Origin: Ophioderma brevispina
Lineage: Eukaryota; Echinodermata; Ophiuroidea; Amphilepidida; Ophiodermatidae
NCBI GenBank assembly: GCA_023653785.1
Contig: JAMKCH010001595.1
Coordinates: 1-64,000 of the forward strand
Length of the DNA: 64,000 nt
Reading direction: 5' to 3'
Positions 1 to 11,786 of this stretch are shown piece after piece (position 1 is the first letter of the stretch; each line of letters begins with the position of its first letter). The translations under genes and the position numbers were made by a program. The notes under the pieces were generated by a model, which saw nothing but the letters and a program-made list of their open reading frames with translations, was not told where the DNA came from and did no database searches.

Positions 1-170
1 AAAAAAACCCCCCCCCCCCCCCCACTCGTTTTCAGCAAGTCGTGCATTTGTGTCAAAAGAGATGATATAACAAGGCTTATTTGGACATTTCTGGGCAATA
101 TTTTTTTAATACATATAAACATATGTGCAATTAAGATGATATATGATTCCATTGCTAAACCCGTTTAAAA
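1..170 (+). repeat. Interspersed or tandem repeat, copy 1 (poly-C start)
   Basis: After a run of about 16 C, the sequence matches 3,190-3,360. Shared landmarks are CGTTTTCA..AAGTCG, the run to atacatataaac, and gtgcaattaagatga...attgctaaaccc. It is the first landmark of a tandem duplication whose two copies run in the same order over 1-3,180 and 3,190-5,420. Confidence 0.6.
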
Positions 171-1264
171 TGAATTCATGTTCTGTTGCGTATTTGGATA
201 GGGGTAGCTACGTTGGCACAGTCAGACTGTGTTTGATACGGATGTGTGGGTGTGTCTGTGAGGATGCGTCCGTGGAATTTAGTGTACATGTATATGTTTA
301 TTTTTATCAGTGTACTTGCATCATGCGTTTTTCGAAATGTATATTGAAAACCAAACAAAATAAAATAAAACACAGAGCACGTAACATAAGCGCTTCTGTA
401 TGGGTATGCAAGTGAATATGGCCTATATAGACCATTAAAGGGGCATTTTGTGATCCACAGCCTCGTCCCCCCGACTTACCTAAAAATGTTGAGATTTTTA
501 TATCATCTGAATCGTTAGCCTTAGTAATCCATGTGTGCCCAATCTTACGTGTAAATTCGGTCGCGTCTGATAGAATTCGCAATTTTGTATTTTCTGTCCG
601 TAAACGGACAGAAATTACAGCACAGTAGCCTATGGGACCGTGGGGAACGAGCAATTGCTCATAACACAAAACCGCAAGGTCGGGATCAGCTCAAATTTTG
701 AGAATAAGCTTTTCTCAAGGATATCTAGTGATCAAGGAATAAAACAGAAGCTAATGAAATCACGAAATGCACCTTTAATGCGAAGTAGCCTATATGGTGG
801 GGTGGGGAGGGTTTTTTTTTTTTTTTGTTTTTGTTTATTAGTGTCAAAATGAACCAGTTATATACTTAGTTCAGTTATTCATTATTTTCTCACTCACATA
901 TACATATTATAAAATGACATCAGATGATAATAATACAGAGGGTGAAGGAGTTACGGGTAAGGCTTATTAAGTCTGTCAATCTGTAACCCCATTTTGCCAA
1001 ATTGATTGAAGTTGGACGTGGCAGCAAGTTGAGAGTCGGGTGGATAATTGCGGAGTGAGGGCAATCATCATCAAGCTGTCACGTCCAGCAATCACGTCCA
1101 CGTAGTATGGGGTTGGGAAGGATAAGTGTTTTCTTTTTTAGTGTCAAAATGAGGCAGTTGCTTAGACACTTTGGGTGACGAGTTGTCATTTTTTTTTTGC
1201 TTATTAGTGTCAAAATGAGCCAGTTACTGCCTTAAACTGTCTTTGGGTGATGGTCTGTCTTTAA

Positions 1265-1303
1265 CGGAATAAACTGCGATATTTTCTATTGCAGTTTATT
1301 CCG
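1265..1303. repeat. Perfect inverted repeat (13-base arms)
   Basis: CGGAATAAACTGC at 1,265-1,277 is exactly complementary to GCAGTTTATTCCG at 1,291-1,303, with a 13-base loop. The word AACGGAATAAA recurs at about 58,179 and 58,606, so this is likely a terminus or core of a dispersed family. Confidence 0.7.
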
Positions 1304-1380
1304 TGATTATGTAAATTAGGGCGACGCGCTGTCTCTAAGACTAATACATATTATTTAGCTTGTGTGGATTTTTTAAACGT

Positions 1381-1397
1381 CCCCCACACACACCCAT

Positions 1398-1435
<38 letters not shown>

Positions 1436-1455
1436 ACCCACACACACACACACAA
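1381..1455. repeat. CA microsatellite
   Basis: Two CA blocks are interrupted by CCCACCCA. The cysteine/valine-rich peptide on the reverse strand is a repeat artefact. Confidence 0.95.
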
Positions 1456-2440
1456 TCCCCATAAGGCTTCTAAACGTCCCCAGAAAGTGTGTATCCGTAC
1501 ACACGCACGGCTCCACCCCCCATGAAAACGAATCAATCATCATTCAATCCACCAATCAATCTATAAACAAATAAATGAATAAACAAGTAAATATACAAAT
1601 AAATAAATGAAAAAAAGATGAAAACGAAAAAAAATAAATGAATACACACATAAATAAATTAACATGAATTTCCACAGTTTGGCCATCGTATTTAGAAAGT
1701 TCACAAACCATGCAAATCGTAGTAGCGTGAACACCTGAACCTTACACACAAATCTATTTACGACTCCATCTATTCGTGACTTTAGCCATTTTGTTCAAAT
1801 TTATGACCACTCTTATTTGAGAACCATGGCATTACTTGTAGCGCATAATTATTATTAAGGTATCCAGAAAGGCAAAATGATGATGGCGGTTATTCTTTTT
1901 TTTATGTTCTCCATTATTTATTCCATTGTTAAATTTTAACAATAATCATATTAATCAAATTTTTGTAACTATGAGAATTTGTTCTTATGAAAACCTGATT
2001 GGCAATATTAGGCGAACTATCCAAAAACCAAAACATGTTATCATTTATTATCTACAATCAACAATATAAAACGAATGAATGTAAACAATGTTGTTGGTCA
2101 TTGATAGAATGTGAATGACCAAAATCACCGTTAAAAGAAGCTATAACAGAATATATTGCCAATATTTGGCTTATTTTCGCCAACCTATGTTAAATGTTTG
2201 AAATATGGAAAGATAGTCTGCTTTCAATACATAATGATGTTTTGTATGGGACAACGGATGAATGATAATATTTTGAGAAATATCAATGTAAGGCCTATGT
2301 AAGTAGATATGAAGGTGGCGCAATGAATTCACAAACAATGACGAGTTTTTGAAAAGGTCGTACTTTTGAAGAAAAACAGCAAAGCAAAAAAAAAAAAAAA
2401 TACGATACCATTTTGGGTTTGCATTTATTCTTTTTAGAAG

Positions 2441-3180
2441 AAACAACCAGCATTCTTCAAAGCAGTATTTTTTTTCTTCGCTAGGAAACGTGTAACCTGT
2501 GGGAGGGTGAAATGTTGGCTGAGAAGTAACCTGAAAACAAACCGTAACTCTTAATTAAAGGTCTTAGATGCGATTTGAGCGTCTTGTTAAACGTTTGAGA
2601 TTAAACACCACTAACTTAATTGTTTGCCGTAAGGATCAAATATCTTGGGTGGACTACCTTTTTTGCATGGCATCTGCAAAAACTGCTTTAAAATGTGTGA
2701 AAATGCACTAGTTATATTAAGAAAGGGATGGAATTCCAAAATTGACATGGTAGACTGGTATGTTTTCTCAAGCTAAGTGGTATTTGGACAGTGAATTTGA
2801 TGCAAATTTTCTCCGCGCTCATCAATTTTATATCGATTTGCCCATTACTAGCTTTAGCGACTATAGAGAATCTTGTGTTGTCAGTCTGACGTTCGGCGAG
2901 TTTGGCGATTCGTAACTACAAATTTTCTGGTCATCATATATATGTTCAAAATTTGGGTATTTGGTGATCTTAGCTTGTACTCTGTTGTGATGTTGTTGGA
3001 TTTCCTCTGTGAGAGTTTTAAATGTAAAAGAAACATGCTCAAAGTTGCCATTTTCCATAGACTACTATGTATAAGTGAGATGTGTAACCTTTAGTAAGGT
3101 TAATTTACTAGTAATATTCATGATCATGCGCTGCAGCCAAACCTTACTCCTTTACATTCTGACCCATATTTAGTGAGTGA
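2441..3180 (+). repeat. Tandem duplication, copy 1, distal part
   Basis: Matches the second copy in order: aagaaaca..cagcattcttcaa and gggagggtgaaatgttggctga (compare 3,695-3,787), gtaacctgaaaac...ttagatgcgatttgagcgtctt (compare 5,224-5,293), and aaggttaatttacta...gcgctgcagcc (compare 5,305-5,370). Copy 1 has about 480 extra bases at 2,590-3,090. It lacks the LTR present in copy 2, so it marks the empty site. Confidence 0.7.
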
Positions 3181-3787
3181 CTGTTACGTCAAGAAAAAAA
3201 AAAATCCCCTCCGCCCGTTTTCAAAAAGTCGATCAGTGTCAAAGGTAATGATATGAAAAGACTTTTTACTCTTTGATTATTATTTACTAAATAAAATACA
3301 TATAAACCAAAATATGTGTAATTAAGATGATTCCATTGTTAAACCCCTAGGCCTTTAAAAGGTATATTTTTCCTATCTATATAATTTTACACATCCTTTT
3401 CACATGTTGACCCCTTGTATATACATGATATACCTTGCCCCATTCCACTGCTTTCAAGTTAGTAGATTTTCTTAGATTTTAGTATGATATTCCAAATGTT
3501 AAATACTACCAAATTTTGTTTAAAACCTTTTGTTTTTGATTATTTTGAGGTTTTGTCCTTATTTTCATAAATGCATCAGTCTAGTATAGGAAAATGAGGC
3601 TCTGCGTGTGAGTGTTTAACTTTGAAAGTATATGGGTATTATAAAATTCAGGACTTTTATGTTATTCTATCCCCATTAAAAATTAGCAACTACATAGAAG
3701 AAACAATCAGCATTCTTCAATGCAGTATGTTTTCCTCAACAGGAAAGCTGTGGGAGGATGTGGGAGGGTGAAATGTTGGCTGAGCAG

Positions 3788-5211
3788 TGTTATATTACCC
3801 TCAAATTTTGATCAAAATATTATTTTCTCAATTTTAATAGTGAAAAGATTTCTCACGGGAAAAGTACTTTGTTTATGATAAGAAAGAGAGCAGGGGATTC
3901 CCTAGTTTGTTTTTGCAAGGTGCACCTGTTTGATTGCTCAATAGGAGAAATGGGAATTCCCCAAGAATGCTAAACTCAAAAACTGAGTCAACTTGTTTAT
4001 GCTTTAAGATCAAACATTGCATGATCTGGGGGATTCCCCCATGGAGTTATATATGTGAAGTGATGTAATTCAGATGATATAATTTATGTGAATTCCAATT
4101 GGTCAGCTAGTGCAAGGTTATGTTTATGCATGATGCTGTGGTAATATCCTATTTTTTTAAGACTTGGGAACTTTGTGAAATCGGTATATAATGGAGATTT
4201 GAGTAAGGACTCTCTGCCAGCATCCACTAATAACAAGTAGCTAGAAGTCATAGCTAGTTTTACTCTGCATTGTGGAGCAGACCTGTAAAGTACCTAGTGC
4301 CAGCACTGTTAAAAATTTCCGTAAATTAAGAAAACAGATTTTCCGTAAATTTACGGAAAAATCTGTTTTAGAAAACAATAAAAATAAAAAACAAAAACAT
4401 AAAACATAGCTAAAAATGTTAATTTATGGAAATATTTCAAAAATTTCTGGCAGCAATATTTCCGGACTTTTTTTTTTTTTTGGTTCCGTAATTTTAAATT
4501 ACGGAAAAATTCTGTTAAAATACATATTTTTTTCCATAATATGAGACAAATTTCTGTAAAATTACTGTCAAAGTTCCGTTAATTGACAGAAATTTCTGTA
4601 AATTTACCCTAAAAATGACTGGAAATACTGCTGCCAGAAATTTCCGTAAATTTACGGACATTTTTTTAACAGTGAGGATTTATAATTCCATGTGAGCAGA
4701 GTCGCTGTAATTATTCTACTGTCGTCTTTGAAGCAAAAGTGCTGGGAATCAAAATAAGATTCCAAATGTGGACAGATAGAAATCGTGGTGATTATCTTGG
4801 ACTGATATACTTTGGAATATTAGTGTCGTCGAGGGACTTTTTAACCTTGTCGTCTTGAACTGCTGGACAGGAGTTATCTTCAGGACTGAGAAGATTCTTA
4901 TGGAATATATTTATATGTGACTTTGCATGCTGTCATTTTGGAGTCTTCGCTGTGAGGACATATCATCGTTGAACTGCAACGCTTATTGTGGACATTAGTG
5001 GACATTCTTGGGGACAATAAGTATAAACTAATTGTGTGTATTTTGATATATGTAATATTGCTTTTGGACACACCAAATTCTTGAACCAAATCAATTACAA
5101 ATCATTAAAATCTGTTATATTATATAAAATTCAGATCACTTGTGCACAAGGCTCATTTATTTGTGTTTGAAAGGTATTTCTGACCTTTGACGTCCACGAG
5201 ACATCATAACA
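3788..5211. mobile_element. Solo LTR of an LTR retrotransposon, about 1.4 kb
   Basis: Starts TGTTATATTACC and ends CATCATAACA, giving TG..CA ends with a short inverted repeat TGTTAT/ATAACA. It is flanked by a four-base duplication GCAG (3,784-3,787 and 5,212-5,215). Copy 1 of the surrounding duplication lacks it: there ggctgaga runs directly into agtaacctgaaaac near 2,520-2,530. A TATA-like element (GGTATATAATGG) at about 4,182 could belong to the LTR promoter. No internal retrotransposon genes accompany it, which fits a solo LTR left by recombination. About 371 bases are a nested MITE. Confidence 0.75.
4304..4674. mobile_element. CACTG-ended MITE nested in the solo LTR
   Basis: Begins CACTGTTAAAAATTTCCG and ends with the reverse complement-like ATTTTTTTAACAGTG. 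It is flanked by AG on both sides (4,302-4,303 and 4,675-4,676). The interior is rich in palindromic TTCCGTAAATTTACGGAA words and an inverted CTGGCAGCA / TGCTGCCAG pair. The ends and the 2-base duplication resemble CACTA/EnSpm-type DNA transposons. There is no coding capacity. Confidence 0.8.
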
Positions 5212-5420
5212 GCAGTAATAAGAGTAACCTGAAAACACCGTATATTTTACACCGTAACCCCCAATTCAAGATTTTAGATGCGATTTGAGCGTCTTATACG
5301 TTGAGTAAGGTTAATTTACTAGGAATATTCAAGGTAATATTTTAGGAAAATAGCGATGACGCGCTGCAGCCAATTCTTTCTCTCTTACATTCCGACATAT
5401 ATTTCGAGGGTTTAGTACAA

Positions 5421-6585
5421 AAAGGTCCCAACTTATAGTGTTATACCTGCGAAATCTAACAAATCACACCCTCTATTTAGCGGGTTCGTCTTCGCGCTAT
5501 TCATTGCAATCTTTTCTTCTTAATTATTCTTTTCAAATATTTTACAGTCATCCAAAAGGCAAACATTTTGTCCGGCAGAACGGCACGAAATATACATAAG
5601 CCAGACACGTTAATCAGTTGTTGATTTCTCCCACGCCTCTAATTGTTAACTTTTCTTTTCTAGTCAATAAATAAAGATAGTTAAAAACATGAAATTTTCA
5701 TTAGACAACATAAACAACCGCTACAGTTCGTAATTTGCGTAGTATATACACGAGTGTAACTGATTATAAAAAGTCGATAAAAAACCTTAATGGTTTCAGT
5801 TACATTACATTTAGTACCTCAAATGCGTACGCCTACGCTTAAACGAATAAGGCAAAAACATTTTCCGTTTGTGTAGGAAACAACAACTGCGATTGCACTG
5901 CGGGGACCAGTGTCCATAATTTAAAGTGAAAAACAGAAACGAAATGGTCCATTTTATAAAATGAATTTACCTTTTTTTAATTCCCACAACTTCCTCTCCA
6001 AGATGTTACAATACAACAATTACCCTTATTTGTTTAGGCATCATGTAAAGAAACTGCGTGCTTCTTGCATAGAGTATTTACACATTATGAACATTTTACC
6101 TTAAATATTAATACTCGTAATACAAAAGAGTAATCAAACAGCGTCCCATATTTATAAAGGGATCATCACAAAACACATTTGAGTGATTTCATTACGTCGT
6201 ATAATCTGATGATTGTATTTCCTTTTAAATATAAATCAATTCAAATAATATTTTTAATAAAACATAACTAATTAATTTAGCATTTGAATTCGTTGGTGTC
6301 TTTGTTGTATTTTAATACTGTGCTTTTAAAGAATTTAAAACTAAGGCACGACTGTTTTTTATACTTTACGATTTTCAATAATGTCTCCGTATCGGTTAAA
6401 TTCATCAGGACCTAAACGTAATTATGTCCTTACGGTTTGTTAATTGATTTAAATCAACACATACGTGTTTGTGTGTCCACTCTTGCTGGTTATTACAGGC
6501 CGTTGACAACGGTAAAGTACCATACTTTCATTTGTAAAGAGAATGCTGAAAGATCAGTTTCGGCGTGACTTTGCTATGTCCAAAG
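5421..6585. other. Intergenic, downstream of Ig gene 1
   Basis: AT-rich, with no ORF of interest. It should hold the 3' untranslated region of the minus-strand Ig gene. An ATTAAA variant on the minus strand near 6,312 is a weak candidate polyadenylation signal. Confidence 0.5.
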
Positions 6586-7746
6586 TCATAACCGGCGGTT
6601 GTTAGTTCCGACATAGTCATGTCCATCAAAACATCTGGATGCGTCTCGTTTTTCTAATGCCATATATATTCTATTATCTAACCTTCTGTTCTCAACCTCT
6701 GCATAGAGGTCTGAATGATGACTATGCGGAGATAGATATTGTGTCTTAGACTTCTCCGAATGTAGTTTGATTATGAGTGAAAGTACAACAATAAAGAACA
6801 ACAAAGCTAAGATTCCGGCAATTACAGTGGCTAGAATCCAGTACGAGACTGGCGTTGTTAGATAGGAACATGTGCTTAAGCAATCTGTCGACAGATCCAA
6901 TGGACTTTTAGAATGAAGGTTCGCCTCTTGGGTCGTATACGGTACAGTTGTCATCAGGGGCATATTACAGGGATAGTTATCTGACCAGATGACAGAGATT
7001 GGGCCCACGTGGCAGGTCTCCGGCTGTCTAAATGGAAATCCTTGACTAGTAATTTTACATATAAATAACGCTTCGTTATCATCCAAAGTTTTAGGGTTAA
7101 AATGAAGTTCTGAGTACACCGTGTCACCACTTACGACTTGTTTATAAGGTAGTCCCTTTTCGGTCCCGGTGCGCATGCGGTACCATTTAATCGTCACAGG
7201 TGGGTTGCCTTTGTTTGATGTGCAATTCAGAGTTAGTCTTTGGCCACACGGTACGGTGATTGGTGTGTTTGATGGTGTGCAGCTTGGACCAGGATCCTGA
7301 GGGAAATACTCAACAGTTATGTCAACAGAATCCTCAACTATGGTGCCTTGTTCTGGATCAGACACCCTACACAGATATACACCTGTGTCCTCTCGCCTTG
7401 TATTCATAACAGAAAGAAAGTAAACAATAGATCCATCTTCCATCTGTCTCTCAGCTAGAAAGAAACGTTCTTCGACACTCATATCAGGTGTAAGTCCTCC
7501 ATTGAGGGAAAGTCTTTTTGATGACCCGCCAGAGCGCCTTAATATGGATACTTCGTGTGATTCGTCGCGTTCCCAAACTCTACAGTGTACGGAGAACACA
7601 CCATCTTCTTCCACCGGGTTCAGAGGTGCACTTATTTCTAAGTGTGTTGCGGAAATGATAGTAACAAATATTCCAATAAAACTCGAGACAACGAACCCCA
7701 TCTCTAGCAAAGATGCCCTCGTGATGAAGTGTAAAGACAAATGCAT
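6586..7746 (-). CDS. Single-exon type I Ig-domain receptor with ITAM-like tail (paralogue 1)
   Basis: A 386-residue uninterrupted ORF that I cannot match to a named gene. An in-frame TAA lies four codons before the first Met. Met16 (codon at 7,699-7,701) has the better start context (G at -3 and +4) and directly begins a hydrophobic signal peptide, so the translated product may be about 371 residues. Ig domain 1 has its Cys pair near residues 54 and 125 (HCRVW, DTGVYLCRV). Ig domain 2 has Cys 174 and 229 with Trp 187, plus an extra pair near 155 and 244. A stalk follows with DCLSTC, then a transmembrane helix at about 300-326. The tail of about 60 residues has tyrosines in QYLSP, YAEV, YMAL and DYVG; YAEV and YMAL are nine residues apart. 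This suggests a surface receptor with phosphotyrosine signalling. The ligand is unknown. Family membership is strong; signalling is inferred. No clear polyadenylation signal was identified. Confidence 0.88.
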   Translation of the reverse strand: MHLSLHFITRASLLEMGFVVSSFIGIFVTIISATHLEISAPLNPVEEDGVFSVHCRVWERDESHEVSILRRSGGSSKRLSLNGGLTPDMSVEERFFLAERQMEDGSIVYFLSVMNTRREDTGVYLCRVSDPEQGTIVEDSVDITVEYFPQDPGPSCTPSNTPITVPCGQRLTLNCTSNKGNPPVTIKWYRMRTGTEKGLPYKQVVSGDTVYSELHFNPKTLDDNEALFICKITSQGFPFRQPETCHVGPISVIWSDNYPCNMPLMTTVPYTTQEANLHSKSPLDLSTDCLSTCSYLTTPVSYWILATVIAGILALLFFIVVLSLIIKLHSEKSKTQYLSPHSHHSDLYAEVENRRLDNRIYMALEKRDASRCFDGHDYVGTNNRRL

Positions 7747-8400
7747 CTCGTTAAATTAAGCCTCTTGAAGTAAACAACCGCGTTAGCACCTCCAGTAGAC
7801 AAAGCTTAACATCTTAAGAAGCGAGAGTAATTCTCCTGTTGCATCGCACGGTGTTATTAAAATAGTTATAATGCATGACAACTTCAAAAGAAAATTCATA
7901 ACGTATCTATGGAATTCAGCATAATATTAAACAGTTACAATGTTTGCACTCCGTGATGTACTGCACAATAGAATAAAAAGAAAATCGTGACCTATCCTCG
8001 CGACACCGCTTAATATTTTTTGTCTGATCGCCTCGCGACAGTGCTATTTGCGATGTAGTTGAGATAAAGGTGAAAATGACAAAAATATTAAATAGCGGAG
8101 ATAGATATAGATGAGATGACGCGCACGTCTTACTCTCAAGTGGCCAATCTACGGAGCAGCCGATGAGGCACATAATTACTCGCATGCGAAAGACGTTTTC
8201 TATCACACTTCAAAAAACACCTGCTCTCAAAGTAAGGCTGGCGAACAATCTCACGAATCCCTAGACCTTTTTCTAGGACTGTTTGTTGTTGTTCGTAATC
8301 TGTACATGCCGAAAATGACGTATAGTTTTTGTTTATAGATAGTGTAAAAGTATACTTTACTTATGTTTTATTAGTGTTAACTATTAGCAATGTAGGGGTT
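7747..8400. other. Upstream region of Ig gene 1
   Basis: Should contain the 5' end and promoter of the minus-strand Ig gene. No clear TATA box or known regulatory site could be identified. A 96-residue minus-strand frame at 7,916-8,206 has no recognisable features. Confidence 0.4.
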
Positions 8401-9528
8401 AAGTTTCCCGAGTGGCCAATCAGGGGATAAGCAATGAGGCACTTAAATCTCCCTAGGTGTCAATTGATTTCCCGGGAGAGCGAATAGTGCCCCGAGCTGT
8501 GATGGGTTGCCATGATAAATAAGGCTAACCTTTTAAATGCGCTTATACTAATTTTACTATTTCAGTGCCGTTTTATTTGTTGTTGGTTCCAGTGTGGATT
8601 TACTATACTGACATTTGTATTACCCGGGTTACATTACGTTCTTTTAGAAGAGTGTAAATTTCATTCAAACAGGGATATACATTCTACACTCTGTGGATTA
8701 GCCAAGAAGGTAGAAATATATTCGAGAAATGTTCAGATTTTTCCGTAAATCGATTAAGATGTTTAGTTGTATAGTTTCCTGCCCCATATATTAAAATCAA
8801 GGATCTGATATATGTGGGGTTGTCCCTTCAATGTTTTATGTATTTTATCATTTTACAAAACGGCTTGTATGCTAAGATATTATTTAAAATTCTTACACGG
8901 CCTCGATGGAGTTAACCGAATTCACTATCTTAACCATGGTAAAATCTCAGGAACGTTCTTATGTGTTTAACTTGTTCCAAAATAACAATATTTTCCATCA
9001 ACTTATTCAGTAATGCTATCTGACATGGCGTTACATATGTAACGTCAATGGCTTTATAACAATGTTTATAATAGGGGTAAATAGAATGGCCTTCATCCCA
9101 AAACCCCATCTGTAAACTCTCTTACCGATATTTCAAACTTTCAAAGCAAACATCCTTTAGCCCTAAGATTTCATAGGGTAAACGAGAAAATAGAAGCTTT
9201 CTTCTGATACCAAAATTTTGATCACTTACGGTAAAATATGGGGTTTTGGGGTCGAGGCTTAGCAATAAGGCCATGGCCCTTTAATATTGATATTATTTAT
9301 TCTATAATCACTTGTGGACGTAGAAAACGATACATCTACACTGTTCCAACGACATGTTATATGTCATTCAGACTTGCTTCATTTCCGGCATGTTACGATT
9401 TTGTAACTGAATTTACACCAAATAAAACAAATGTCAACTTTATTAGCAGGCAGGGGAAAACATTCTTTTCTGCGTATGGTAAAATCATAGGTCCTATTTA
9501 TGTTGGGCGAAATCTGTTATTTAAGACA

Positions 9529-9625
9529 CTCACTCACACTCACACACACACACACATGCGCGAGCGCGCACACACACACACAGACACACTCACACACACT
9601 CACCGTGTACCACACATTTACCACA
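9529..9625. repeat. CA microsatellite
   Basis: CACT/CACA-rich tract with an embedded CGAGCGCGCA block. It aligns with the tract at 15,392-15,545 in copy 2 of duplication A. Confidence 0.9.
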
Positions 9626-11786
9626 CACACAACGAAATGGTGCTGCATTTTACAATTGATTATCGAGCTTATCATTAAGCTTAACCCATTTTACAAGGCA
9701 CTGCTGGAAGCGGAAAATTGGCTTTATAGTCCATTAGATTGATGGATGAATCAACTGCGTGGCATTGGAATATAACCAGTGCATTTTGTTTGAAAATATA
9801 GCCAAAATAACTTGGATTTTATTTCAAACTGTCTTATAAGAACACATGCAAATTGAAGTAAGACAATAACCCATCCAGGCGTTTGTTCTTATGGAATCAT
9901 AATACATTACCAGCTGTTACGGATCAATGTATCTCTGTCACTAAAAAGCGTTGTTTCTTCAAAGCAGAATCACGCTCATTGGAGGAGACAGGTCATTATT
10001 ACCTTGTGAAGAAACGCCTTTCGGGCTAGTCGTAAATGGCGGCGCTATTCATTATATGCTGTTCACACATTGTTTGCAGACATAAGGATGGGAGGGTAGA
10101 ATAACGCTTTCCTTCAGGAAGATGGGCTAATGGAGATTTTTCAGACGGGAATTAGGCCGTTTAAATTACTTTAAAGTCTCCCTTCGCCAAGAAAGTTTCA
10201 TTATATTGTTAATAAATTCGGAGTTTTTCCCATTTTATGGAAGTACTTATATTTTAAGGACTTTTACCATGTCGGGGAGAATATTCAAAATATGATGGCA
10301 ATAGATTATATATTTTCAAAGTAGGATGTCGTAAGTTACTTATTATTTTTCATTTTAGAATTCAAAGCTGATTTTCTTAAAACATCGCTATTTATTCATG
10401 ATATAATACCTCACTACTAATTTGAGAAATTATTTGCATATTAAAGGCACTATCCTTGGTTTGCCAAATCTGAAAATCGAAAAAATAATCAAAAATCAGA
10501 TTTTTGCATGTCTGTAACAAGTATAGTTATCCCAACATACCCTACAAGTTATAAGGCTAAAAACAACCTAATAAAGACAAAATCGGATATTTTAAGTCAT
10601 TGCTGTCCGTACGTACGTACACTCTCTATAACGCGTTATTGAATGAAGATTTATATCTTTGAACAGCGCCGTTTTCTTCTTTTTTAGCATTTTGCATTTG
10701 GAAAAATATACGCGATTTCTACAGACCTATCCTTTACTTTTAGACTACTCCTGCAAATTTAGAATATTTTGACACTTTTGGGTGGATCACTGATCCTTTA
10801 AATAAGGTTCAAATCAAAACACGTCACACAATATAATTTTTATCAATATTTTAGAATTTACAAGGTTAAAAACACTATGAAACAAAACAAATCGTTTTTT
10901 GTTTATCTGTTTTTGTTTTGTTTTGCTTTTTTTTTGGGGGGGGGAGGGCATTTTTTGGGTTCGTTCTTTTAAATCATGAATTGCGTTGAACACTGAAGTT
11001 TAGACGTGATGAAAAGTAAACAATAGAGCAAGATGTGATTGTATGTGTCAGAATAACGTCTTAACCGTTAGTTTTAACCCTATTTTAAATAATAACAGCA
11101 CAAATTTCACACAATGACAGGTTGCTCTAAACTAGTAAGTGTACAATATAAAATCAAATGAGACACAAAGAAGTAGGTACACAAAGTTACAAATATAGAC
11201 GTAATGTGTTAGAAATACAATTAATAAATCAACGTAATATAAACCCACAGTAAGAAATAAGAATAAGGGAACAAAGATAATAATGACAAACAAGCAAATG
11301 CGCATCATATTGAACGTCTCAGAGACAAACAAGGTTTTTAACACAAACGGTGTTTTATCATCGTTAAAGTGTATAGGCGGATACAAGAAATGTTATATTA
11401 TTATAGACGTATACAAGGTACGCTCACATTTTACACAGTTGTCATTACATTTAAGTTATTTCATGTTTCTGCAATTTTTCATTCCTGTTTGTGTTTCACT
11501 GTTTTATTACTTTGGAATTCTATTACTTCATGTTTCTTTTTTAATTTGTACCTTTATAACTCTAACATAAATCCATAGTATTTTGCACTTCCATTTTTTT
11601 TGCTATTACTCTCTATCGCTATTGTTTGTGTCTTATTACTTTGTGTCTCTATTATTTATGTTTATGTTTGTATTGCTATTTTTGCACTTATTATTTTGTG
11701 GTTCTACTACTTTGTGTCTATATTAATTTGTTTTCGTATTATTATAAAGCCAATCTTCAATCTTCAATGGTGTGATCCCTATACAG

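Larger units (their letters stand above)
171..2440. other. Intergenic, no gene seen
   Basis: Short ORFs here are AT-rich or microsatellite-derived. The sequence TTAGTGTCAAAATGA followed by a CAGTT-type block occurs three times (about 837, 1,138 and 1,204). A CA microsatellite and one hairpin are listed separately. Poly-A runs and ATAAAT-rich stretches lie at 1,560-1,670. Confidence 0.6.
3190..5420 (+). repeat. Tandem duplication, copy 2
   Basis: Second copy of the 1-3,180 unit, in the same order and orientation. It is enlarged by the solo LTR at 3,788-5,211. Interior segments unique to each copy show that both have gained and lost DNA since duplication. Confidence 0.65.

Noticed and set aside
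6586..7746. ITIM or ITSM inhibitory motifs in the Ig receptor tails
   Set aside because: The residues at -2 of each tyrosine are Asp, Arg or Lys, not Ser/Ile/Val/Leu/Thr.
7502..7759. 85-residue plus-strand ORF
   Set aside because: Antisense shadow of Ig gene 1.
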